64,000 bases of DNA from UTCHB3 sp964371075 (lineage in GTDB: Bacteria > Bacteroidota > Ignavibacteria > Ignavibacteriales > Ignavibacteriaceae): the NCBI GenBank assembly GCA_964371075.1, contig CAYJKN010000001.1:434001-498000 (forward strand), read 5' to 3'. The position numbers and the translations under genes are program-made. The notes beneath the pieces were generated by a model that saw only the letters and a program-made list of their open reading frames with translations, was not told the DNA's origin and did not search any database. Below are positions 17,069 to 26,375 of the stretch, in pieces (positions within the stretch are counted from its first letter, which is position 1; every line of letters begins with the position of its first letter).

Positions 17069-17481
17069 TCTTCCTTTATCGCTTCGCGTTTATCTGTTTC
17101 GAGAGTGAACTTATCAAATCCCGCTCCTTTTGCGGCGTCAATAACCATTACAACTTTTTCAATTGCAACATCTTTGTCGGAAGCGATTATTAAATTAGCT
17201 TCATCGGATTTTGTACGAAGAGTTTTTAATCTTCCTTCAAGTTCAGGTTCAGCAACAATAGTTTCACCAAGATAAAATGTACCTTCTTTTGTGATTGTAA
17301 CTACAAATTCTGAAGGCACAACCTGTTCTGAAGTCTTTGATCCGGGCAGTTTTACCTTAACACCGGACTGAACAACATACTGCGAAGTTATGATAAAAAA
17401 TATCAATAACAGCATCACCACATCAGTAAGTGACGAAAACTGGAACTCAGCCAAAGACTGGTTTCTTCTTTTAAATTTCAT
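17065..17481 (-). CDS. exbD: ExbD/TolR family protein
   Basis: A 138-residue protein with a single N-terminal membrane helix. The proton-conducting aspartate of the family is D20 in SSLTDVVMLLLIFF, followed by a periplasmic domain containing VKLPGSKTSE and a C-terminal VIDAAKGAGFDKFTLET segment. It forms the ion-driven motor together with ExbB. It lies eight bases after exbB and overlaps tonB, so all three should be made together. Confidence 0.92.
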   Translation of the reverse strand: MKFKRRNQSLAEFQFSSLTDVVMLLLIFFIITSQYVVQSGVKVKLPGSKTSEQVVPSEFVVTITKEGTFYLGETIVAEPELEGRLKTLRTKSDEANLIIASDKDVAIEKVVMVIDAAKGAGFDKFTLETDKREAIKEE

Positions 17482-17489
17482 ATCTGTAC

Positions 17490-18146
17490 CTAAAAATCAA
17501 CATCAAGTTCAGATTTATGTGTTGTTTGACCATGGCTCACATCTTCAAGTGTATCAATCACATCAGTGGAGATCGCTTCCATATTCAACACAACTCTATT
17601 TATTTGACTCAATAAAAAATTGTATGAAATCAGTGATGGAATACCAACCACCAATCCAAAAACAGTGGTGATTAAAGCTTCATAAATACCGCCGGCCAGA
17701 TCTGCAGGACTTGCGTTACCTCTAAGCTGTTCAACTGTCATAAATGCTTGTACCAAACCTGTTACAGTTCCAAGAAATCCCAGTAAAGGAGCTGAACCTG
17801 CTACAGTTGCAAGAACCCAAAGTCCTCTTTCGAGTTTTGCAATTTCCTGATTTCCTGAATCTTCAATCGCTTCCCTTACTCGAGCATATCCGTATTTATG
17901 TTTCTTTAGACCTTTTTTAATGATCGCTGCTATCGGCGACTTGTCACCTTTTAACACCTGAATGGTACCCGACACATCATTTTTCCTTAACAGGGTTTCC
18001 ACTGTCAAAATAAATCTGGGAACATTTACATTCGCTTTTCTTAAGGAAATCAGCTTTTCAATTATCACTGCCAGGCCTATTATTGAAAGCAACAAAATGG
18101 GCCACATGACCACGCCACCTTTAAAAAACATTTCTATGAGATTCAT
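17490..18146 (-). CDS. exbB: MotA/TolQ/ExbB proton channel protein
   Basis: A 218-residue protein with three membrane helices: one near residues 10-30 and two close to the C-terminus. The conserved APLLGFLGTVTGLVQAF stretch and the LITTVFGLVVGIPSLI helix are diagnostic for ExbB/TolQ. It forms the pentameric channel around ExbD. It follows the SPOR gene by 17 bases, in front of exbD. Confidence 0.92.
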   Translation of the reverse strand: MNLIEMFFKGGVVMWPILLLSIIGLAVIIEKLISLRKANVNVPRFILTVETLLRKNDVSGTIQVLKGDKSPIAAIIKKGLKKHKYGYARVREAIEDSGNQEIAKLERGLWVLATVAGSAPLLGFLGTVTGLVQAFMTVEQLRGNASPADLAGGIYEALITTVFGLVVGIPSLISYNFLLSQINRVVLNMEAISTDVIDTLEDVSHGQTTHKSELDVDF

Positions 18147-18163
18147 CTATTTATTTCCGTTTT

Positions 18164-21100
18164 CTATTTTTTCAATTTGGGGTTTAATGTATTATTAACC
18201 TCACGGGCTTTTTCTTCTTTATCAAAAGGACCAACTCTTACGCGATACCAAACTCCCTCTTCACCGGCAACACCACTCTTTTTGATCTTCATGACAAAAG
18301 ATTTATAACCTTTTTTCTTTAACTCTTTTGCAAGTTTTTCTGCTGTGTCAAATGCTCTGTGTGCAGATATTTGCACATAATATTTCTTGCCCGACTTAAA
18401 AATAAAATCGGCAATCTTTGTCTCTTTAACTTTGTTTTTTACCGCATCCTGAAGAGTAATGTTCCCGCTATTGGAGTTATCATCAGTTTTTTTGGCCGGT
18501 TTTTTATCAACTTCCTTTTTACCCTTGTCATCCTTTTTTACCTTTTTGTCCTCTTTCGCAGCAGCACTGTCGAAAGGTACAAACACTTTATAAGTTTTTT
18601 CTGTTGAAGTGTCATAAAGTACAGGATTTAAAGTTCCATTCTCTTCTACCTCAAAATACCTGCCATCCTTAAATGCGGCACCCTTGATATTAACATCATT
18701 TTGAGTGTCTTTGTTAAAAGGATATTCACGATTATCTGCCAAAAGATTGCTGTCAACTATCACCAATGCTCCCTGGGCAAGATTTTCATCAGTTTTCACT
18801 GCATTTTTACCTCTGAGGTACCCCGATGCCTGAAGAATAAAATATGTGGCAATAATTACCGCAAGCACAATTAACATTTTGATAAGAACCGATAACTGGC
18901 TCTTTGGAGGTTCTGTTTCTTCTTCCATCACTCGACTCTCATCTTTGATAGTATTACCATTATCCTGATCTTGAATTAATGGTGGTTTATTAGATTCCTC
19001 GTAGTCGTTTGTTGAATCATATTCTGTCGAATCAACCAACGGTGTCAGGACATTTATTAAATCTTCGTTGACTGTTTCAGAATCCTGATCTTTAACTTCT
19101 CCATTTGCATTCAAATGTTTAAATGGAGAGGATTCCTCAGAAGTTGTCACCTCATCACCTAAAGGAATGTCGATTAATTCAGGCTCTGAATCTGGTTTGT
19201 CTTCGGCGATATTGGGTTCCATCTCTTCGGGAATTTCGAGAAGTTCCGATTCAGATAACTTATCCGACTCAGGGACTGAAGTCAGCAATTCTTCAGGATT
19301 TTCTATGACTCCGTCAAAAAATGACTCATCAAACATCAATTTGTCCTCTTGTGGCTCAGATTCAACAACTTCTTTCACTTCATAAACATTTTCATCTTTG
19401 TGTTGAATCAAATCGTTAAGTGAATCAATCTCCTCGTCCCCCATTTGCTCTTTAACATCTCCAATTTCAATTGTTTCGATGTCATCAAGGATAATTTCTT
19501 CTTTGTGTTGAATCAAATCGTTCAGAGTATCAATCTCCTCGTCCCCCATCTGCTCTTTAACATCTCCAATCTCAATTGTTTCGATGTCATCAAGGATTAA
19601 TTGTGCCTCATCTTCAAGAGATTTATCCAACTCTTCTGGTAAAATTTCAACAGATTCTTCGGATTGGGCTTCATATAATTCTTCCGGTAAAATTTCAACG
19701 GATTCTTGTGACTCAGATTCAAATTCGTCTAAAATAGCATCTTCTTGAACATCCTCAGGCTCAATTTCCTGTTCAATTTCCTGTTCTGACTGAATCTTAA
19801 AATCCTGATCAGTTTCAGATTCTACAATTTCTTCAACTTCAAGTGTAATATCTTCACTTACGTCTGGTCTAGTTTCATAATCAACCACTTCAACAATCGC
19901 TTCAGTGCTAATCGGGATAACCGCTTCATCGGCAGTCTCGACAACCTGCTCTTCAGCCAAATCATCTATATCAGCAAAAATGCTGATTCTTTGTTTCTTT
20001 TGGGGAACCTCCTCCGATTCTGCAACCATCTCATCCTGAGTATCTTCAACTTCCTCAACTTTTCCCTCTATCTCTTGAATTTCGTCAGTGGATTCTGTAA
20101 TTGCTTCATCCAATAATTCTTCAACTTCAATGCCTTCTAAAATTTCCTCCAGTTGATCGTCAGGTTCCTCCAACTCATCAACCAATTCATCTGTTTCGAG
20201 AATCTCCTCGACCAAATCAACTTCTTCAGGTTCGGGAAATTCGTCATTCACTTCTATCTCTTCCTCAGGTTCAGAAAATTCGTCAGCCACTTCTATCTCT
20301 TCATCAGGTTCCGGAAGTTCAACTTCTGTCTCAACTATTTCTTCGGTATCTATCGAATATTCTTCTGAATCATCATTTAATTCTTTATTTTCGACTTCAT
20401 CAACAAATTCTTCCTGTGGCTCCGGTACAGCAACAAGACTTTCAAGAAAATCAGTTACCTCATTATCATCGACAACCTCTTTTTTAACGGACTCATCTTC
20501 TTCGGTGACCGGGGTAACTTTAATCCCTCCGGAGAATATTGAATAAGTTTCCTCATCATCCTCTTCCTCGTCTTCAGGAACAACTACTGAGGAATGAGTA
20601 AAGACCACTTCTTCTTCCTCTGAATTCAGAAAATCGGGTGTTGCAGGTTCATCAATCTCTTTTTCAGGATTGATTCCAAGGTCAGAAAAAAGATCAGGCT
20701 CTGCATTATAAGATGATTTAATCGTCAGGTCTTCCTCTTCCTCAAAGGCTCGTGACAATGGATTTACTTTCTGAAATCCGTCCTCGGAATCTTCAAATAG
20801 TGGAATATCCGGTCTGTCAGTATATCTTTCACTTTTTCTGTCTTCTTCAAGCAGGATTCTGGATAATCGCCCACCCCCTTTTTTTACAAATCCGGGGTCA
20901 TTTAATGAAAGGATATCGTTAAAAAACTCATTAACCTTGGGAGATATGTCGATTTCGGGTGCTCCCTGACCATCGCCATCAAATGAAAGAAACTCATTAA
21001 CTCTCAATCTCTCGGATGCACGGTCCTCCAAAACAATTTCTTCAATTATTTCGAGTTTTTCGTCAAAAAACTGGAGTACCTCTACATCGCTGTTATCTGA

Positions 21101-21262
21101 TGGTTTTCGTTTAACAAAACATAACTCGTGAAGATTGTAAACCTTACCCGGTTCAAAATTCTTTTTAGCGAGATGCATGAACTGACCAAGAAAATCAACC
21201 ATCTGCAGTTCAGTGCCGATAAACCGGTCCAGTATCTTATATAATATGCCGTCTTGACTCAT
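18164..21262 (-). CDS. Giant acidic SPOR-domain transmembrane protein
   Basis: A 1032-residue protein with four parts: a small N-terminal domain (about 1-120) that I do not recognise; a very long, strongly acidic low-complexity region (about 120-790) rich in Glu, Asp, Val and Ile with internal duplications; one membrane helix (about 795-817, LIKMLIVLAVIIATYFIL); and a periplasmic part ending in a SPOR domain (about 955-1030, KYYVQISAHRAFDTAEKLA...WYRVRVGPF). SPOR domains bind denuded peptidoglycan at division sites. The topology implies an intracellular acidic arm of about 670 residues. It is directly in front of exbB and about 100 bases after the barrel gene, in one apparent transcript. It is not a standard FtsN or DamX. 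Confidence 0.85.
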   Translation of the reverse strand: MSQDGILYKILDRFIGTELQMVDFLGQFMHLAKKNFEPGKVYNLHELCFVKRKPSDNSDVEVLQFFDEKLEIIEEIVLEDRASERLRVNEFLSFDGDGQGAPEIDISPKVNEFFNDILSLNDPGFVKKGGGRLSRILLEEDRKSERYTDRPDIPLFEDSEDGFQKVNPLSRAFEEEEDLTIKSSYNAEPDLFSDLGINPEKEIDEPATPDFLNSEEEEVVFTHSSVVVPEDEEEDDEETYSIFSGGIKVTPVTEEDESVKKEVVDDNEVTDFLESLVAVPEPQEEFVDEVENKELNDDSEEYSIDTEEIVETEVELPEPDEEIEVADEFSEPEEEIEVNDEFPEPEEVDLVEEILETDELVDELEEPDDQLEEILEGIEVEELLDEAITESTDEIQEIEGKVEEVEDTQDEMVAESEEVPQKKQRISIFADIDDLAEEQVVETADEAVIPISTEAIVEVVDYETRPDVSEDITLEVEEIVESETDQDFKIQSEQEIEQEIEPEDVQEDAILDEFESESQESVEILPEELYEAQSEESVEILPEELDKSLEDEAQLILDDIETIEIGDVKEQMGDEEIDTLNDLIQHKEEIILDDIETIEIGDVKEQMGDEEIDSLNDLIQHKDENVYEVKEVVESEPQEDKLMFDESFFDGVIENPEELLTSVPESDKLSESELLEIPEEMEPNIAEDKPDSEPELIDIPLGDEVTTSEESSPFKHLNANGEVKDQDSETVNEDLINVLTPLVDSTEYDSTNDYEESNKPPLIQDQDNGNTIKDESRVMEEETEPPKSQLSVLIKMLIVLAVIIATYFILQASGYLRGKNAVKTDENLAQGALVIVDSNLLADNREYPFNKDTQNDVNIKGAAFKDGRYFEVEENGTLNPVLYDTSTEKTYKVFVPFDSAAAKEDKKVKKDDKGKKEVDKKPAKKTDDNSNSGNITLQDAVKNKVKETKIADFIFKSGKKYYVQISAHRAFDTAEKLAKELKKKGYKSFVMKIKKSGVAGEEGVWYRVRVGPFDKEEKAREVNNTLNPKLKK
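19396..19605. repeat. 105-bp tandem duplication inside the SPOR gene
   Basis: Two nearly identical 105-base units (19396-19500 and 19501-19605), encoding two copies of a 35-residue segment that contains ILDDIETIEIGDVKEQMGDE and LNDLIQHK. The copies differ by only a few bases, so the duplication is recent or kept uniform. The unit length is a multiple of three and keeps the frame. Confidence 0.9.
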
Positions 21263-21361
21263 TTTTAAAAACCTAAAAGTGATTCACAAATTAATGAAAT
21301 CTTCTTAAACAATTCAAGTGTTTCTTTCACTATTTTCTATAACTTGTTTAATATTTATTAG

Positions 21362-22957
21362 TTACCATGAAAATTGTACACCGCCCATGATATTTAGACC
21401 CGGGGTTTCATATTTACCCCATTTCATAATCTTCGTGTTTAACATGTCGGTCCCGGTCAAGAATACTTTGATATTTGGTATATAGTTGTATTCTACATTA
21501 AATCCGAGGTCAATCCCACCATCAATTTCAATTGTATTACCAATATCTGCAAATGATTTGCCGATATAGCCAATTTTCACATCATAACTGATTGTTTTGT
21601 CAAAATTATTGCCATAGGCAGCGTAAACTTCAAATTGTGGTGCATAAGGAATCTGCTTCGAAAAATCGTCCTGAATTGTATTAAACTTCACTTCACCTAC
21701 AAATCTTCCAAATATTCCGGGATGGAAAGTGGCAGAGAAAAATCCCTCAAAACCTTTTACATCCGCTCCCGACATGGTAAATAACCCTCGTGAAGCCGAC
21801 TCCTGATAATATGGGTAGGCGTCAGACATAAACCATGAAAGCCCTGTTTCAAACTCAATCAGTTTTTCATATTCATATTTTAGGACCGCATTTAAATTAT
21901 GTTTTTTCCTGAGAACAGAAAATGCTGAACTGTCGGCAAGTTTAAAGTACTGATTTGCTGCAACTTTATCCTGATTAAAAAGGATTGTTGTTGATGGATT
22001 ATAAGATGCAATGAGGAATAAACCATTAATAAATCTTAAAGAGTATTTAACCACCGGTGACAAATACGTATCGTCAGGAGTGGATGCGATATCAATTCCT
22101 CCAAGCAGTTTCATCGTTCTGCCAACCACAATACCGCCCAACCCGCTAACCTGTAAAAAATTATTTTTAAAACTGTTCCCGGAAGAATCAGTCAGGTTTT
22201 GTTGTCTTATTGCGATATTTGAAAATATCTCAATAAATTCATATCTCGTGTTAAAAAAACCTTCGGCAGAGATAAGATTTTCACTGAATTGTCCAAGATT
22301 CTGGGCAAACAAATCACCTTTTAGTTTTGCTCCATATTGCAAATACTCATAAGACAGGTTCCTGAATCCAATTTCCGGATTAAAATAACTGTTGTCTCTC
22401 GATCGGGTTGGATCATCACTTGCATAAAACTTAAAGAGGGATTTATGCATACTAAAACTGGCAAAATATTCGGTTCCCGGATCAAGCAAACTGTCGTTGT
22501 AACCAAAATATTTAATACCTGCATTTACTGCAAAATTGGTTTCATCGGCATGGTCGATAAAAGCCTGCCTCCGCTTGAAGTCACCCCCCGCAAAAAGAAC
22601 AACATCTCTCATAGGGGCGCTGATAAATCCTTTTATTGCCGGTTGAAACATATTTCCAAAACTGCCTGAGACATATCCGGTCGTATATTCCGAAGTGTCG
22701 CGAAGGATTTCTCTTGCCACTTTGGGATCAAAATCCTTGGTAAGTGCCAATATGGAATCACCAATTTTTGGTCTTTTAAAATTATCCGACAAAATTGAAT
22801 AAAAATCGGGATTTATTTTATCCCTCGGTGGAAAATCGTAAGACCTTAAACCTGTAATAACAAAACTTGGCAGTTCCACTTCAGGCTGTGCTTCAACCTG
22901 AGAAACAGAAACAAGCAAAAGCAGAATAGTCGTCAATAATAATTTTTTATTTATCAT
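21362..22957 (-). CDS. Putative outer-membrane beta-barrel protein
   Basis: A 531-residue protein with a signal peptide ending SQVEAQ and no plug domain I can recognise, though PSFVITGLRSYDFP just after the signal resembles the VVITG element that starts TonB-dependent plugs. The rest is amphipathic beta-strand sequence rich in Tyr, Phe and Gly, ending in FSW, an aromatic C-terminal residue typical of barrels inserted by the Bam complex. Its ATG overlaps the TGA of the TPR gene (ATGA). In this transcript with TonB/ExbBD it could be the outer-membrane endpoint of the machine. Function is not known. Confidence 0.72.
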   Translation of the reverse strand: MINKKLLLTTILLLLVSVSQVEAQPEVELPSFVITGLRSYDFPPRDKINPDFYSILSDNFKRPKIGDSILALTKDFDPKVAREILRDTSEYTTGYVSGSFGNMFQPAIKGFISAPMRDVVLFAGGDFKRRQAFIDHADETNFAVNAGIKYFGYNDSLLDPGTEYFASFSMHKSLFKFYASDDPTRSRDNSYFNPEIGFRNLSYEYLQYGAKLKGDLFAQNLGQFSENLISAEGFFNTRYEFIEIFSNIAIRQQNLTDSSGNSFKNNFLQVSGLGGIVVGRTMKLLGGIDIASTPDDTYLSPVVKYSLRFINGLFLIASYNPSTTILFNQDKVAANQYFKLADSSAFSVLRKKHNLNAVLKYEYEKLIEFETGLSWFMSDAYPYYQESASRGLFTMSGADVKGFEGFFSATFHPGIFGRFVGEVKFNTIQDDFSKQIPYAPQFEVYAAYGNNFDKTISYDVKIGYIGKSFADIGNTIEIDGGIDLGFNVEYNYIPNIKVFLTGTDMLNTKIMKWGKYETPGLNIMGGVQFSW

Positions 22958-25932
22958 TTTTTCTTCTTCTTAATTTCTTTAAGTTTTTTAGAGGCTTCTT
23001 TACCATAATCATCATCGGGATGGCCTTCAATCAGCTTTTCAAGTATTGAGATAGCCTTTTTATTATCTTTTAATTTCACATACGAATCAGCAAGTTTGAG
23101 ATATGACTTAGCCAGCCACTCTGCAAATTCTCCGAAGACAGATTCAACTCTCACAAATGCCGTGATTGCATCTTTGTAATCCCCTTTTTCGTAATAAGCT
23201 GTTCCAAGCAAATATTGAGCCTCAGCTCCAATAACATCCTCACGTCTCATGGAAACAGCAATAAATGCCTTCACTGCATTTTCATATCGCCTGTTTTTGA
23301 GTTCAATCTGACCTTTCATGATGTACGACTTATCAGCGAACTGATCTCCAACATAGGTATTAATGACTTCATCAAATTGATCGTACCCCGAAAGAGTATC
23401 ACCCTTTGCGAGGAAAAGTTTTCCTTTTAAGTATTTAAGCTCAGGAACTTTTTGATCCTTGGGATATTTTTCGATTGTGCCATCAATCATTTTACCGGCT
23501 TCTTCATAATTTCCTTCCGAAAAGAAGATGTAAGCCAGTTCAACAGATGCAAGTGATGAGAAGTTTGTTGTATCATATTTCTCAATTACCCATTTAAATG
23601 AGTTTGTTGCTTGCCCACTTTCACCTGAAGATTGATATGATTTACCCAACCAGTAATATGCCTCGGCGAGGTGGGGTGATGCAGGATAAAACTCTATAAA
23701 TGCAAGATAATTCTCTTTTGCCCTGCTGAAATCACCTGCATTATAAAAGAGTTCAGCCCTTTTAAGATAAAGTCTGTCAGCATCCTTTAATCTTGGGTTA
23801 TTGGTCAGAAAGTTTTCAATAAGTGTAAATGCAGTGTCCTGTTCTCCCAAAGCGAAGTAGCTGAAGAAAAGTCCATTAAATGCGTCATACACCTGAGGTG
23901 AATTTGGAAATTCGATCAACACTTTTTCATAATAGATAGCGGATGTCGTAAACTGCTCCATGTTGTAGTAGCAGTCCCCCATATTGTAATAAACAAGGGG
24001 TACAATTTTTTGATCGTCAGAGGTTTCAAGAAATTCGTTATAACTTGTGAGAGCTTTTTCATAATCCTGCGATTTGAAGTAAATCCAACCAATAAGAAAT
24101 CTTGAATTTTCTTCCAGTTGAGTTCCTTTTGCTTCCCTGATTACCCGTTTAAGCTCCTTAATTGCTTCATCCTTTTTCCCCATATTAAACAGAGTGAGCG
24201 CGTAGTTGTAACGCATCAGATTTCTATCTGTTTGTTCACCACCTGTCAACAGGTTGTCATACATTTTTGCCGAGTTTTCAAAATCACGCGTTGCATAATA
24301 ACATTCTGCGAGTCTTACCTTTGAGTCAACCAGTCTCTCATCACGCGGGAATCTTGCGATATAGTCGAGAAATGTAAACTTGGCATTTTGGTAATCTTTA
24401 ATATTGAAGTAGGAGTAAGCTTTTCCATAAAGTGAAAGTTTGCCAAATGAACCATTATCAGGATTCACTCTGCTGTAATAATCGAGTGATTCTTTAAACT
24501 TCATTTTTTTGAAAAAGACTTCACCAAGGTAAAAATTGTAAACATCGGGCTCAAATCCGGTCCTTTTTCCCTCGATATCCCTCAGAACATCATACGCTTT
24601 GTCATAACTTTCCATCAAAAAATAACAAACACCCAAACCCAACTGACCTCTTGTATAAAGATCACTGTTTTTTGGAGAAAGCTGCGATGCCACCTCAAAG
24701 TTGGTTATCGCTTCAACATAATTTTTTTTGTTCGAATTTAGCTCACCAAGGTAGATATTCGCTTTAGCCCTTATGCCATAATCTGCAACATTCCTGAGTG
24801 CATCAAAAACAGCATAAGCCTCATCCACCTGACCCAGTTCAATCAATAAAATCCCCTTACTGATCTTTGCCACATCGATATACGGGCTTTTAGGCTGAGC
24901 ACCTATATAATCGTTAAAAAGTCGCAAAGATTTTTCATTGTCTCTCATGTATCTTTGGGTTTCTGCCTCCCAAAAACCTGATGCAATTGCTATTGAATCT
25001 TTTCCAATCGTCAAAGAAGAGAAAATTGAGTATGCAGAGTCATATTTTTCCTTTTGAAATTTGCACCAAGCCAATCCGTATTTGGCTTCTCTTCCAATGG
25101 GACTGTCTTTTTCCTGTTTAACCAGTTTTGAAAATTCTTCTTCGGCTTTTTGGTACTCTTTTGTATGAAAAAGTGAAGATGCAAGAATCAGAGTTGCCTC
25201 TTTTTTCTTTTCAGGAGGAAGATTCTGGAAATCGGGCCCCATCAACTCGAGAATTGCCTTTTCATATTCCCCTGCCTTGTAGTAACTCACTCCGAGTTTT
25301 ATCTGGGCACCAAGTGTATAGGGATTATCGGGGTAGTTGTTTAGAATCTCTTCATATATATTTGCAGCTTCCTCAAAATGTCCAAGATATTCATGACACT
25401 CGCCAATATAAAAGAGGGTCTCGATCTTAAATTTGTTTGTGGTCTTTTGTGCTTTAGCCTGTTCATAATAAAAAAGAGCGTCGTTATATTTTTTTTCATT
25501 ACGATAGGTTTCACCCAGATAAAACAAAACACTTCCATAATTTGCAAAACCGGGGTAATTTCTGGCAAATGCCATAAGTTTTACTCTGGCTTTTTCAATC
25601 TGTCCATTGTATATATAAATGAGTGAGAGTTTGTAGAGCGCAACCGCACGAAAAGAAGTGTATTCGAACTTGTTAACAAGATATTCATATCCCGCCATGG
25701 CACCACCATATTCGCCCAGATTAAACAATGCCTCGGATGCATAAAACTTGGCAGAAGCATACAATTCATCTTCCGGAATTTTTATCTTCAGGAATTTTTC
25801 AAATAAAATGTATGATTCATAATATCTGCCATCCTGGAAAAACTTCACGGCGGAGTAATAATCCTGTGTCGTTTGTCCCTTCAATAAATAAATTGGTAGT
25901 ATGAGGAGGAGGATCAGTGTTCTTAAATTCAT
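22954..25932 (-). CDS. Large secreted TPR-repeat protein
   Basis: A 992-residue protein: signal peptide (MNLRTLILLLILPIYLLKG), then tetratricopeptide repeats over the whole length, more than 20 units by eye, with typical A..Y...G.Y..A signatures (for example KNYVEAITNFEVASQL, GDFSRAKENYLAFIEFYP, NKKAISILEKLIEGHPDDD), ending in a Lys tail. It should form a long superhelical scaffold in the periplasm. It resembles CpoB/YbgF only in being a TPR protein beside TonB/Tol-type motor genes, but is far larger. First gene of the TPR-barrel-SPOR-ExbBD-TonB transcript, with a possible inverted-repeat operator upstream. Confidence 0.85.
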   Translation of the reverse strand: MNLRTLILLLILPIYLLKGQTTQDYYSAVKFFQDGRYYESYILFEKFLKIKIPEDELYASAKFYASEALFNLGEYGGAMAGYEYLVNKFEYTSFRAVALYKLSLIYIYNGQIEKARVKLMAFARNYPGFANYGSVLFYLGETYRNEKKYNDALFYYEQAKAQKTTNKFKIETLFYIGECHEYLGHFEEAANIYEEILNNYPDNPYTLGAQIKLGVSYYKAGEYEKAILELMGPDFQNLPPEKKKEATLILASSLFHTKEYQKAEEEFSKLVKQEKDSPIGREAKYGLAWCKFQKEKYDSAYSIFSSLTIGKDSIAIASGFWEAETQRYMRDNEKSLRLFNDYIGAQPKSPYIDVAKISKGILLIELGQVDEAYAVFDALRNVADYGIRAKANIYLGELNSNKKNYVEAITNFEVASQLSPKNSDLYTRGQLGLGVCYFLMESYDKAYDVLRDIEGKRTGFEPDVYNFYLGEVFFKKMKFKESLDYYSRVNPDNGSFGKLSLYGKAYSYFNIKDYQNAKFTFLDYIARFPRDERLVDSKVRLAECYYATRDFENSAKMYDNLLTGGEQTDRNLMRYNYALTLFNMGKKDEAIKELKRVIREAKGTQLEENSRFLIGWIYFKSQDYEKALTSYNEFLETSDDQKIVPLVYYNMGDCYYNMEQFTTSAIYYEKVLIEFPNSPQVYDAFNGLFFSYFALGEQDTAFTLIENFLTNNPRLKDADRLYLKRAELFYNAGDFSRAKENYLAFIEFYPASPHLAEAYYWLGKSYQSSGESGQATNSFKWVIEKYDTTNFSSLASVELAYIFFSEGNYEEAGKMIDGTIEKYPKDQKVPELKYLKGKLFLAKGDTLSGYDQFDEVINTYVGDQFADKSYIMKGQIELKNRRYENAVKAFIAVSMRREDVIGAEAQYLLGTAYYEKGDYKDAITAFVRVESVFGEFAEWLAKSYLKLADSYVKLKDNKKAISILEKLIEGHPDDDYGKEASKKLKEIKKKKK

Positions 25933-25967
25933 ATAAAAACTTTATAAATTATTGTAAAAACCATGAT

Positions 25968-26014
25968 TGAGTCGATTTTATTCCGGCTTTTCTTCACAAA
26001 ACAAAATTGACTCA
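25968..26014. promoter_or_regulatory. Inverted repeat upstream of the TPR gene
   Basis: TGAGTC-G-ATTTT at 25968-25979 and AAAAT-T-GACTCA at 26003-26014 are inverted with 11 of 12 positions matching (one internal mismatch) around 23 bases. It is 36 bases in front of the TPR start on the minus strand, a position for an operator or 5'-UTR hairpin. No promoter could be assigned with confidence. Confidence 0.4.
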
Positions 26015-26375
26015 TTGTGGATATTTCGATCTTCTTTCAACGAAAATCACACAAAATTGGAAGTAATAATATAAGGAAATCAAGCCTTGAAAAATATGAA
26101 GTAATTAATACCATCTGGGAGGGGAAGTTGGTGAGGTGATCATAAAAAATTAGTGGCAGTTAATGGGAAAGAAAAATTTTATTGGAAAGTATCGATAGAA
26201 ATTAAAGACTCGTTAAAAACTTTGGTTGTTTTTAAATCACAACATTGCCTGCCAATCAAGAGACAGCATAACTCCTCTGCAAACGGCGACATATTCATAA
26301 AAAGAATTAAATCCACCGAGATTCCAAAGAACTCGCCGCGGCGAGTGACATATTAGAAGAAAATTGTTCCTCTAT
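26015..26375. other. Gene-less stretch with a GC-rich palindrome
   Basis: AT-rich intergenic DNA. The only clear structure is the perfect 16-base palindrome ACTCGCCGCGGCGAGT at 26331-26346, a GC island in AT-rich surroundings. It is followed by GACATATTAGAAG, and a partial echo (GGCGACATATTCATAAAAAG) is found 45 bases earlier at about 26285. A 67-codon plus-strand frame (26153-26356, GTG start) has no recognisable content and I do not call it. The stretch contains the presumed promoter of the TPR gene and lies downstream of the FG-GAP gene. Confidence 0.6.

Noticed and set aside
20101..20487. Plus-strand frame of 128 codons opposite the SPOR gene
   Set aside because: Mirror of Glu/Asp-rich codons; long open antisense frames are expected there.
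26153..26356. 67-codon plus-strand frame in the gap before the FG-GAP gene
   Set aside because: GTG start without ribosome-binding site, no known motif, overlaps the palindrome; not distinguishable from chance.
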